Assembly: GCA_951812925.1 (NCBI GenBank)
Contig: OX638371.1
Coordinates: 33,578,101 to 33,642,100, forward strand
Origin: Calliopum simillimum
Taxonomy: Eukaryota; Arthropoda; Insecta; Diptera; Lauxaniidae
Direction of reading: 5' to 3'
DNA length: 64,000 nucleotides
The translations under genes and the position numbers were made by a program. Below, in pieces: positions 12,229-21,760 of the stretch; position 1 is the first letter of the stretch; every line of letters starts with the position of its first letter. The notes below the pieces were generated by a model, which was not told the DNA's origin, ran no database searches, and saw only the letters and a program-made list of their open reading frames with translations.

Positions 12229-12560
12229 TTGGATTTGGCTTTGACGCCTGGTTTTCAACGAAAACGAGAAACGACAAATCATTTTCGATCCATTGAACGT
12301 GAAGAAAATGTTGAAAGCAAGCCGTCTACTTCTCGTGAGCCATCCACTTCTTGCTTTGTATCAGCTGCGTCAGGAAGCATCGGCGTTACGTCGCTTCTGG
12401 ATAAAATTGGGACATTACAAGCAGCCACCCTAAAGAAACCATCAAAATGTGGCCGAAAGACAATGCAAACTGACTTCTCCAGGCAAAATTGATGATCTGA
12501 AGCAGATAAAAACAGCAGCAAAGTTAAAACCAACCGCAAAAGCATCACTTAAGAAGGCAC
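12229..12560 (+). pseudogene. possible LINE ORF1 (gag-like) remnant
   Basis: An 87-residue open frame and its continuation after a stop are rich in Ser, Thr, Lys and Pro (SKPSTSREPSTSCFVS, then a Lys/Ala-rich run). No zinc knuckle survives. It lies upstream of recognisable reverse transcriptase and RNase H sequence on the same strand, which is where a LINE ORF1 belongs. On its own the protein is not recognisable, so the assignment rests on position. It could also be unrelated sequence. Confidence 0.35.
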
Positions 12561-13279
12561 AACCAGCACGATTTAGGTGTTCCAAGGCAAAAAAAAACCA
12601 TCAAAGCCATTAAAATCATCTGAAGAGGACATTGATTTTTCCATAATTTGTTTGGGGTTTTTGCCTAAGGAACTGACCCCAAAAACTACATCTAATCCAA
12701 CACATGTGGCTTCAATATATCAACCTATGTAGTTCATCGTACTGCGTTTAAGACAAATTATTGGAGTGATCAGTTGAGACATGTCATTGAATGTGTCACA
12801 GTTGTTTGGAATTGAAAGCCAGGTTTAATCAATATGCTGATAATGTCATCTCGATCTTTTCAAAAAGCAGCTGATTGCAATGTGTTACCAAATTCACGCT
12901 TTATAGTTCTGTGTCAGCCAACAGTAAAGCCACTATAAAGTCTTCTATACCTAAGCTGTGAGTTCTTTGAATCTCTTCAAACCTCATGTACTTATATGCC
13001 GAAAGAACGATGTGATTCAAATATAAAAACCAAGACAAGAGGGACATACGAGTAAAAGCAATGAAAGAACAAACTGTCTAGCCAAAAGAGGCATATTCAA
13101 TAGTTGCATAGGTTCATAAACCCTCTGCGGGAGATCAGTTGTTTCAAAAACAACTTAATTCGAGAATGGAAGTATTACAGCCTGAACAACTACTGGGTAT
13201 CCCAAGAAGGCTGGCGAGAACCTCTGCAATAAATATTAAAATCTACACTGAAACAACGTCAGTATACTGTAGACTCAAA

Positions 13280-13425
13280 AAGCTACAAAGAATGGCTTGT
13301 ATTCATTTACAGGAGATATGAAAACCACACCAAATGCTGACTTAGAAATTGCGCTTGATTTACCACCTTTACATCTGGAAATAAAGAAGGAAGCGCTGAG
13401 GTTCGTAGCGAAACTAATGTTACTG
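13280..13425 (+). pseudogene. LINE reverse transcriptase, C-terminal remnant
   Basis: The frame reads KLQRMACI and, after a one-base shift, MKTTPNADLEIALDLPPLHL followed by EIKKEALRFVAKLM. This is the familiar end of the thumb region in fly LINE reverse transcriptases, where LQRMAC..ITGAM.TTPTAALE..LDLPPLHL is typical. The catalytic YxDD part upstream is not recognisable. It sits about 180 bp before the RNase H domain, as expected. Confidence 0.75.
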
Positions 13426-13830
13426 GACAGAGGTAGGACTGGAACTATCAAACAATCTGCCTAAGGGAAGGAGCTGAACACTAACAAGAACTACCAGTGA
13501 TTTTGCATGCTCAAAAATAATTTTCTGCACAATTTTCAAGTTACATTCCCCAGCATAAATGACTCTGAAAAGGAACGACCTCGATTCGTTGGTGATTACC
13601 ACCTTTGGTACACAAACGGCTCTAAAACGAATGAGGGAGCTGGAGCTGGCGTACATAGGGTTAAGCCGGATAAAAGTATATTTGCATGCATGAGTCTAGA
13701 AAACTCAGGTGGAAATACATTCAAACAACTTTTGCCTGAGGAAATATGTCTATCAGACAGTAATGCGGCACTTTTAGTCTTAAACTCCTACAGAATAACA
13801 TCATTGTTAATCCGGGGGTGCATTCAACTA

Positions 13831-14726
13831 AAGGGTTTTGCAATAAGAGCGCTACAAAATTTTTCAAAATTCTTTATTCCTGTGAAAGTACATATGATGC
13901 CATTATGTATGGAACTCGATTTCTTTTGCATGGCTACCACGGGCACGCTTGCAGAAGTCCAGACGCTGAACCCAATTTTCGACGGTTTTCAAGCATAAAT
14001 CGACCGATACTGCTGCAATTCCACGATCGATATTCGTACGAAGTTCATCAATCGCCACTGGTTTGTTGGCATAGACCATAGACTTGACGTAACCCCACAG
14101 GAAATAGTCTAACGGAGTCAAATCGCATGACCGAGGCGGCCAATCGACTGGGCCATTTCGTGAGATAACATGTTCACCAAACTTGGTTTTCAATAAATTG
14201 ATTGTGACATTCGCTGTGTGAGTTGTGGCGCCGTCTTGTTGAAACCACATATTGTCCAAGTCCATATCATCCAATTCGGGCCAAAAATATTCGGTTATCA
14301 TTGAACGGTAGCGATTCCCATTCACAGTAACGTGCCGGTCTTGATCATCACGGAAGAAGTACGACCCAATGACGCCGCCGGCCCATAAACCGCACCAAAC
14401 CGTAATCTTTTCGGGATGCAATGGTGACTCATGGAGTACGTGTGGATTGCTGCCTGACCAATAACGCATATTTTGCTTATTGACGAAGCGATTCAGCCAG
14501 AAATGAGCCTTATCGCTGAAGATGACGTAGCTCTCTTAAAGTTGAGGCCACTGAATCCGAATTTCGGTAGTAAATTTTAATAATTTCTACTCGTTGGCTC
14601 GTATTTCTTTCCATGATGAAATGGCAAACCTTACTGAAGAGAAATGTCAAGAGAGCGGGAAAAAGTATGGCGTCGTTTGCTGTCCCTATCGGTCTACTTT
14701 TGTAGCGTCCCTATTGAAAAACTCTT
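13831..14726 (-). mobile_element. DD41D mariner-type element, internally shortened
   Basis: The ends are inverted repeats of about 30 bp: AAGGGTTTTGCAATAAGAGC at 13831, and on the opposite strand AAGAGTTTTTCAATAGGGAC from 14726, both continuing CGCTACAAAA-like. TA lies on each side (13829-13830 and 14727-14728), the target duplication of the Tc1/mariner superfamily. At 896 bp it is shorter than an autonomous element, because the N-terminal DNA-binding part of the transposase is missing. It sits on the opposite strand to the LINE it interrupts. Confidence 0.88.
13903..14539 (-). pseudogene. DD41D mariner-type transposase, N-terminally truncated
   Basis: The frame runs from about 14537 (after a stop) to 13903. 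It contains the first catalytic Asp in YVIFSDKAHFWLN (near 14520), NKQN, HPEKITVWCGLWAGG, the second Asp in WFQQDGATTHTA (codon near 14235), SRNGPVDWPPRSCDLTPLDYF with the third Asp (near 14109), and a C-terminal ...EIEFHT end. By count there are 41 residues between the second and third Asp, hence DD41D, the spacing described for rosa-type mariner elements of tephritid flies. All three Asp are present, but the helix-turn-helix half is gone, so it cannot be functional. Confidence 0.88.
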
Positions 14727-15120
14727 TACTAATCAGACTCTCCTCTCGAAATGTGATTCATCTCATTTGCGTACCTGTACACAGTGGAATTCTGCGCCAC
14801 GCTTTGGGTTTTTGGTAAATTAAAGTTCGAGAAGGCTGCGACAACACCCTAGGCCACAGACATTCCAAAGCATTCATGCCAAGAGTATCCAAGCAAAGAA
14901 CAAATCATTCATTTATGCTGAACAGGAAACGTTAGGATTTCTCACAGGACGTTACCCTGCAAGAAAGCACCTCTCCAACATGGGTTTAGTCTGGAGTAAA
15001 CTCTGTAGATTTTGTAACGAAGAAGAGGAAAAAGCAGAACATACAGGCATTCATTACTGACATGCGCCTATGGACTGACTTCTAATTTAGTCATATCAGG
15101 GTTAGCACAATAGGTCATCG

Positions 15121-15310
15121 TATGTATAGAAACCAGAGATCGCGGCCTTGAGAATTACTAACAAAATACCTAACATGCTGGATGATCGATTGCGCGCAGA
15201 GAACAATAACAATGCAATAAGAAGCGAATGTGCGGTAGCATATTGAATTCCTCGAACTACAACAAACATTTAAAGTTTTACATAAAAATATGTTGTTGTA
15301 AGAGCGGAAA
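15121..15310. repeat. dispersed repeat, shared with 51190-51400
   Basis: Words AATAACAATGCAATAAGAAG, GAATTCCTCGAACTACAA and CATTTAAAGTTTTACA recur in the same order near 51290-51370. It may be LINE 3' untranslated sequence, since this copy lies right after the LINE tail, but the second copy has no LINE beside it. Ends are not defined. Confidence 0.55.
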
Positions 15311-15459
15311 AAGTTTGGCGGTGGGCTTGCAGACAAAATAAATCATTAAATAGACAGATTAACACCGTAACAGAGGCTTATTTTTTAGAGTTTGGAAAAA
15401 CGTATTTTGTGGAGCACTTTTTCATACGGAAACATTGAACAGTGAAAAGATATCTATTG

Positions 15460-15690
15460 AAGTGAAACTTTTCTCATCAAATTTCAAGGCTGCGACTATT
15501 TTTTGGCGACACATTTTTCAACAATTTTCGTTGTTTTCCGTTATGTCTCGCAAACTATACAAGCTTGTTTAATGAGATTTGGTAGGTAGGTGCCAAAAGT
15601 GAATACATTACACTACACAAAAAGTGTGGCTAATCAAAAAAATGCTAAGCCTACTTTTCAAACAAAAGTTTTACTAAGTTGGAAAAACGG
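15460..15690. repeat. dispersed repeat 'W', copy 2
   Basis: GTTTAATGAGATTTGGTAGG, then TAGGTGCC and GAATACATTACACTACA, match the repeat at 33240-33300 closely and the one at 5570-5620 more loosely. No coding potential or terminal repeat was seen. Confidence 0.6.
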
Positions 15691-15699
15691 AAATCCTTG

Positions 15700-17550
15700 A
15701 TAAAAATCAGTCCAACCTTAAGAAAGTCTGGTCCCAAATATTTTGCTTAATCGCTCATTGTGCATGCGCAGCACCATTACTGCTGTGACTTTGGATGCTC
15801 ACAAGTAAATTTGACTTGACTTGATGCAAAAAAAAAAAAAACTGCCGTCAGGTAACTGCCAAAGGGGCGGTGCAGCACCAGCTGTATGAAACACTTAAGT
15901 AGCCGTGATGAATTTCAACACATTAAGACCAAAAGTGAAAGAAAAAACTTGTGAGCGCAAAAAAGTCCAGCAATATAATGGTGTTAAAGAAACAGCAACA
16001 AAAACAACAACAAAAGTTGGCCCAAATAAAATGACGGAATTTAAGAAATTCGTAACAAAAAGCAGAAAACTTAAAGCCTATTAAAACAAAACGGAAAACA
16101 AAACGTAATAAAATATCTACATATCCATCCCCCTAAATATGTGCACAAGCTTAGGGAAATTTACCTTAAAATGTGACTTCATTTGCGAAATTTATGCAGC
16201 GAATGTGATGTGGTGCGCAACGCATTGGGGCAGTCAACATGGGAAGCGTCATAATTTGATTAGGCAAGTCAAATGAAGTCATCCATGAAAATATATTATT
16301 AATATAGAGACATTTCTATCTATCTATCTGTCAGTTTGTCTGTCTGTCTATCTGTGTCACCGCACATGTACAATTCTTGGTATCTGAGTAACGGTGAGTC
16401 TGTACGTTTGTGTGTGTGAAATTTGTCAACTCATTGCAGTGTAAATGAAGAAATTAAATGTGCGTTTAAGTCAATACGAGTGAATGCCTCTATGGAATCT
16501 TCTTAGTATGTCACTTTCATATGTACATACATACATACCTTAGGGATATACCTACACACCTACAAACATTTATCGCACTTATGGGATACGTTTTGTAAGA
16601 AATAAGTGTGCAAAACCATATACACTACATACTCGTACCTACATTGGTATTTCGCACTCTTGTTAATTAAATATTTACTTTGCTTACACTTTATTTGCTC
16701 AATGAATAATTTCATATACATATTCTTCATACAAACATTCATATGTACGTAAGTAATTGTATGAATAGGTAAGTTGTTTGTATGTTTTTCCACGTTTTTT
16801 TCTGTTTGAATTAAATGCAAAATGTTGTTGAAAGTTTACGAACTCTTTAAATTGATAATTGACATTTTCAAAAGGTTTTCTTCGAGTTTTGGTTCTTATA
16901 ACTTTTTAAAGAGGATTCAACAGTTATAAAATAATTCTAACCTTTTTGGCAATTCCCTGTGTCAAGTACCTTTATTTAAAACTTCACAATTTTAGCACAG
17001 TTTGCACAGATATTCACATAGACACATATGTCTCATGTTGTTAACATTTACTTTAATAACACTTAAACTTTACAGCGCGTCAGCTTAATAGAAACTACAT
17101 TTGCAACTTCACAAAACCCACACCTATAAGGACAGCTGGCTGGCTGGTGGAATTTTCCCGATGATTCTCGCAATTACTTATATTTTTGAAGTGAAATGAA
17201 GCTGTTCCCTTCGTTAAAAAAATATGTTTGCTTGCATACTATTTCTATATTATCACGTGGGATGTTTCACTTTTCAGGATTTGCCCATATTCAACAGTTT
17301 CGAATTTGTGTTCGTACCTGATCTTTTAACACTGAGTTTTCGATGATTCTCGCACTCTCCTACAAGGCATACAACGGCTTCTTCTCACATATATAAATAT
17401 GATGAGAACACAGCACACATATCATATTATTTTTCTCCATTATGTATATGAATACTTCTCCTGTGTGATAGATCATGTAATCATCTACAAATTTTTGGTA
17501 TTTCCTATCTTGCGCACATCTTGAGCAAAAACTAGAAACAAGTTCAGGTT
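15700..17550. other. no gene; TCTA/TCTG microsatellite at 16315-16356
   Basis: The only structure is a tetranucleotide run (CTATCTATCTATCTG, then TGTCTGTCTGTCTATCTG) at 16315-16356 and short TACATACATA runs near 16525. Open frames of 60-86 residues carry no motif. Confidence 0.6.
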
Positions 17551-17554
17551 TTGA

Positions 17555-17935
17555 TCTAGATCAGGCTTGCCGACCGTGACCCTTAAACGTCATTTCTCAT
17601 ATAAAATGCACCTGATTTTTTTGATCCTGATAAAGTTATCGGTTCTGATAATTGTTTAGGATCTGATCAGATTTAATAAATTTTAATGATCCTGATATTT
17701 ATCAACTTATAATATAATTTGTTATATGATATGCTACGGATTTATTTGATGACTTAAATCCATGTCGCCAACATAATACCGATATTCTCAAAGATTTATT
17801 TGCATGCTTAATGAATTGTTTAGCAATAATTCAAACATTAACAAAGACTATATTAAGGATTTTATTATTAGATCCTGATGGGAAACTGATAGCATTATAG
17901 AATACTAGATCCGGATCTGATCATAATCTGGAATA
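17555..17935. repeat. low-complexity GATCCTGAT-rich stretch
   Basis: Variants of GATCCTGAT, GATCTGATCA and GGATCTGATC recur at irregular spacing, among AT-rich sequence. No fixed period was found; it may be a decayed simple repeat. Confidence 0.4.
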
Positions 17936-17939
17936 CGTG

Positions 17940-19671
17940 AACTAAATTCTGTAAGCTTCAGCCTCAAATGTGACAACTTCGCTTTGCAGGCAGCCAGAAC
18001 ATGAAAGTGTCCCTCGGCACTCAATGAGTTTCTCATTCCGAATTCGGTAACCGCTATCGCCATCGGTTGTGGAATACGAGTTTTCCTTGTAAAAAACTGT
18101 ATTCTAAGGTAAATGGGAAGGTTTCAAATTCATCATTACTTTTCGAGATATCATCCATTCAAGTTAGGGTATCTCAAATTCTTTGAACACTTTGGGATTA
18201 ACTTATACCAACATTTAAATATTCTTTATCAAGTATTAAGTATCCGATTCTTTCTCATCCTGTCTAAAAAGTTGAACGCAGGCTTTTTCATATTGTAGAA
18301 TTGAATCTTTGTTTGGTTACATGGTAACTATGCCTTTGGTTGGGTATTAAGGGTTGAACTCATATAATTTCTTATCTAAATATTCGAACGAATAGGTGCT
18401 ATATTGTTCTATAGAAAGAATGGAAGTTCATAAACGACAACATGGTAACCACATAGTCGTAAGTATGTTACAGATAGGTGAACTCAATATTAATACATAT
18501 ATATCTGCAAAAATAACGCCAGTAAAGTCTCGAGCTTTGAAAAAACTTTACAAATTGCTGCTAGATTGCACAAATAGAGTCTGAAATGTGGACTCAATAA
18601 AACACACTAGGTTTCTAAATGTTTCCTCCTTAGTTAAATCCGTGCTGTTAACTGCTTTAAATACTTGCGGTCTACTCTAATCTAAGTTTTAATTTGCACA
18701 ATTTTGCAATTTGTCTCAAGAGTTTTCCCCTCATTTACTTTCCACATGGATAGTAAGTTTCCTACAACGTCAGACAGAACTTCAAGAGACCCTTAAGTAG
18801 CTTTAAATGCTATTCAATTGTATTTAGGTATAAAAAACCATATACATACGAACATACTTATATAATATATATAGCTTTGCAAAGCAGTTTCAAGTACCTA
18901 CCTATCAATGTTTGTAGGTTATCTAATGGATTTTCAATTGGTGTTGCGCTGTTAATGATTAATTTATGCAAATTAATTAATGGTGATGCTAATGATGATG
19001 ACGGTAATAGTAATGGTAATGGTAATGGTAATGCTTAACTAATACCACAAAGTGGCGGCGAATTTTGTATCCGTGTGACGACGCATTCGTTTGTTTGGTT
19101 CGCTTACGCTCATTAATGAATGGCATTGCCATAACAAGTGGTGTTGTTGCTATTTAATATCCTATTTTTTCTAGACTGACACGCCCTTCACCGCCCACCT
19201 AATTAATAAACACACTGTTGACTCTCTGTCTGTGATGGTCGTCGACGACGCTCTTTAAATATTTACATAAATCCGTTTTGTCGAAATTAACGAATTTTTA
19301 GGTTTTTTTTTTTTTTTGCAGAACTACGTGAAACTTAGAGTTTTACCGCGAGCCTGTCTAAATGGTGTCCACATGCTACATGTTGTTGGTTTTGTTGTAC
19401 AGTGGTGTATTGTATGTGTTTTAGTCAATAAAAATTTTTTTAAACTAATTAGCTATGATATTGTTTTTAAATTGCTTCGCATTTTATTGCGTCTACAAGA
19501 TGTTTTTAAAGTTTCTTCAGTCTAGTTAAGTTCTAGCTTGATCTGTTTTGACTTTAGCTCATGATGTTCTGGACTTAATATAAGAATAACCTTAATTCAC
19601 GCGAGAAGTTATTTTGGTAGGAAACTTAGGTTTTTAATAAAAATTTAAATTTTCTAATAACCATGGACGGA
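17940..19671. other. no gene; GGTAAT simple repeat at 19002-19034
   Basis: A short (GGTAAT)n run lies at 19002-19034. A strong polypyrimidine tract ending in TTTTGCAG at 19316 is followed by an open frame (NYVKLRVLPRACLNGVHMLH...) to about 19525. It resembles a 3' splice site plus exon, but no donor was found and the frame becomes AT-rich, so I do not annotate an exon. Confidence 0.4.
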
Positions 19672-19674
19672 TTA

Positions 19675-19918
19675 GGCGCTGTTCATAAATTACGTCACAC
19701 GAATTTTACGATTTTTGGACCCCTTCCCTCCTCCATGTCACACTCTGTAACATTTTCATAGACCCACCCCTATTTGTGACATCACACTCTGACCTTTTAT
19801 TTGAATTGTGTGACATTGCATTTTCCAAAACCCCCAAACCCCCCTCTGTAAAACTTTGTCACAAATTTATGGACCCCCTCCCTCCCCTTAAAGTGTGAAG
19901 TAATTTATATACAGCCCC
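19675..19918. mobile_element. Harbinger-type MITE
   Basis: A 244-bp element with inverted ends: GGCGCTGTTCATAAATTACG (from 19675), and on the other strand GGGGCTGTATATAAATTACT (from 19918), both followed by TCACAC. TTA lies on each side (19672-19674 and 19919-19921), the 3-bp TWA target duplication of PIF/Harbinger elements, whose ends start with GG. The inside has C-rich CCCCTCCCTCC-like words. It codes for nothing. Confidence 0.8.
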
Positions 19919-19921
19919 TTA

Positions 19922-20281
19922 CACAGCTACTCAAAAAAAAAAGTTGCATGATCCCAATGCTTTTTATTAGAATAGTCAATATACCTGGAGGATTTTGATA
20001 TATCCTTGCTGTTTTCAGTCTTATGAAGTAAGTAGCTACAGGAAAAGGTGAAATTCTTTTTTTCATGGTATCGAATAGTACCACTCTTCGTTATCAAAAT
20101 ATACTTTCGAAATTTTCCAATAGAACTCTTACATTCCAAGTTATGATCCTTTGAAGAGAAGGTATTTCAGACCACCTACAATTGACGAAATTATATTAGT
20201 ATCGAAAAACCGATTAATGCCCAAAAAACACTCAAAATGAATTAAATTCTGATGCAGGGTATGAAATATTTGAGCGCCATT
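19922..20281. other. no feature seen
   Basis: AT-rich spacer between two inverted-repeat elements. A 70-residue minus-strand open frame has no motif. Confidence 0.5.
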
Positions 20282-21666
20282 CACGGTGTGCCTTAACCCG
20301 TTCTAAATCGGACGTCGTAGCACATCAAATTTTTTTCCAGATTCTGTTTACCTATCGTTCAAATGATGTATAAAAAAATTTTCACTCGTGACTCCTCGAC
20401 TAAATTTTGAGATAATCGCTTTTCCAATTGGGGCATTTTCCCATACAAAAAGAAAAAAAAAATTTTTTTAACTACATTAAACAAAAATTTAAATAATCAC
20501 AATCGATGTGTTTTGCGATGCTCAACGCGAATGCAACCTCAGAATAGCTCTATCGTGTATAGTTTATGAGATATTGTAACCTAAAGACCAAAAAAAGTTG
20601 TTTTTTGCCATTTTTTGAAGCTATATAACTATGTAACATATCATTTATTTGTCAAATATGGGTTAAATACATGAAAGCCCCAATCTTTTCCTTTAAAACC
20701 TAATTTAAATTATATTTATATCTTCATGCTTCTAAGAGATATCGTAGACCGAAATATTGTCAAAACGGGTTTTTTGCACTTTTGTGTCTTTTTAGGTTAG
20801 GATATCTTTGAGGAAAAAAAAGATATCAACTTAATTTAAACTAAGTTTTAAAGGCAAAGATTAGGACTTTAAAGTTGCTTACCAGATTTAACGAAATAAA
20901 AATTTCTTTCACATTTTAAACATGTCCAACGAACCGACCATTTCAAAATTCAGCCGTATGCTATACATGTAACAACACTCGGGGTGTCAAACGGCTGAAT
21001 TTAGAAGTAGTCGGTTCGTTGAACATGTTTAAAATGTGTAACAAATTTTAATTTCGTTAAATCTGGTAAACAACTTTAAAGTCCTAACCTTTGCCTTTAA
21101 AACTTAATTTAAATTATGTTGATATCTTTTTTTTCCTCAAAGATATCCTAACCTAAAAAGACACAAAAGTGAAAAAAACCAGTTTTGACAATATTTCGGT
21201 CTACGATATCTCTTAGAAACATGAAGATATAAATATAATTTAAATTAGGTTTTAAAGGAAAAGATTGGGGCTTTCAAGTATTTAACCCACATTTGACAAA
21301 TAAATGATATGTTACATAGTTATATAGCTTCAAAAAATGGCAAAAAACTACTTTTTTTGGTCTTTAGGTTACAATATCTCATAAACTATACACGACAGAG
21401 CAATTCTGAGGTTGCATTCGCGTTAAGCATCGCAAAACACATCGATTGTGATTATTTTAATTTTTGTTTAATGCAGTTAAAAAAATTTTTTTTTTCTTTT
21501 TGTATGGGAAAATGCCCCAATTGGAAAAGCGATTATCTCAAAATTTAGTCGAGGAGTCACGAGTGAAAATTTTTTTATACATCATTTGAACGATAAGTAA
21601 ACAGAATCTGGAAAAAAATTTGATGTGCTACGACGTCCGATTTAGAACGGGTTAAGGCACACCGTG
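20282..21666. mobile_element. 1385-bp nearly perfect palindromic element
   Basis: The left arm starts CACGGTGTGCCTTAACCCG at 20282; the right arm ends with its exact reverse complement at 21666. Arms stay in register to the centre: CAGCCGT at 20951-20957 pairs with ACGGCTG at 20991-20997, with equal coordinate sums, so no net insertion or deletion. Arms are about 676 bp with a 33-bp loop (20958-20990). In the outer 180 bp I see a single mismatch. CATT flanks both ends. The loop differs from the arms. No gene was found; open frames are mirrored on both strands. It looks like a young or conversion-homogenised foldback MITE. The terminal CACGGTG recalls Transib ends, but the flanks lack a 5-bp duplication. 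Confidence 0.92.
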
Positions 21667-21760
21667 CATTAAAAATGGGCGATGCCACGCCCCCAATGTA
21701 AACAATTTTTTTTAGTGCCTGTGTTATAAGAACCGCATTTGCAAAAACTTTCCACCACAA
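21667..21760. repeat. single GGGCGATGCCACGCCC module
   Basis: ATGGGCGATGCCACGCCCCC at about 21675 lies directly beside the right end of the palindrome, and fits the monomer core found in many elements here. The palindrome seems to have inserted next to or into an older copy. Confidence 0.6.

Larger units (their letters stand above)
13570..14830 (+). pseudogene. LINE RNase H domain, split by a transposon
   Basis: The first part (to 13830) reads YHLWYTNGSKTNEGAGAGV, LPEEICLSDSNAALLVL and YRITSLLIRGCIQ. The second part (from 14729) reads RLSSRNVIHLICVPVHSGI. The first catalytic Asp of the usual YTDGS is Asn here (codon near 13615), so the enzyme would be inactive even without the insertion. The interruption is exactly the element 13831-14726 plus one TA: leaving these out puts the two parts in one frame with the normal order of motifs. 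This supports both calls. Confidence 0.8.
12215..15105 (+). mobile_element. decayed RNase H-bearing LINE (I/LOA-like)
   Basis: A non-LTR retrotransposon remnant whose domains run in the expected order on plus. A Ser/Lys-rich gag-like piece lies at about 12229-12560. The end of the reverse transcriptase follows (LQRMACI near 13287, then a frame change and TTPNADLEIALDLPPLHLEI near 13325-13390). RNase H begins at YTNGSKTNEGAGAGV near 13609, with SDSNAALL near 13756. The RNase H end VPVHSGI lies near 14772, and a C-terminal FLTGRYPARKHL...CRFCNEEEE piece at about 14937-15040. Stops and frameshifts are frequent, so it is dead. The RNase H domain is split at 13831-14726 by a mariner-type element. 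The clade is assigned from the RNase H and tail motifs and is less certain than the LINE call. Confidence 0.85.

Noticed and set aside
19316..19525. Exon after a strong polypyrimidine tract
   Set aside because: The acceptor is good, but no donor or stop with a plausible end was found and the downstream frame is AT-driven; noted only.
20282..21666. Transib assignment for the large palindrome
   Set aside because: The CACGGTG terminus fits, but the flanks show CATT on each side and not a 5-bp GC-rich duplication.
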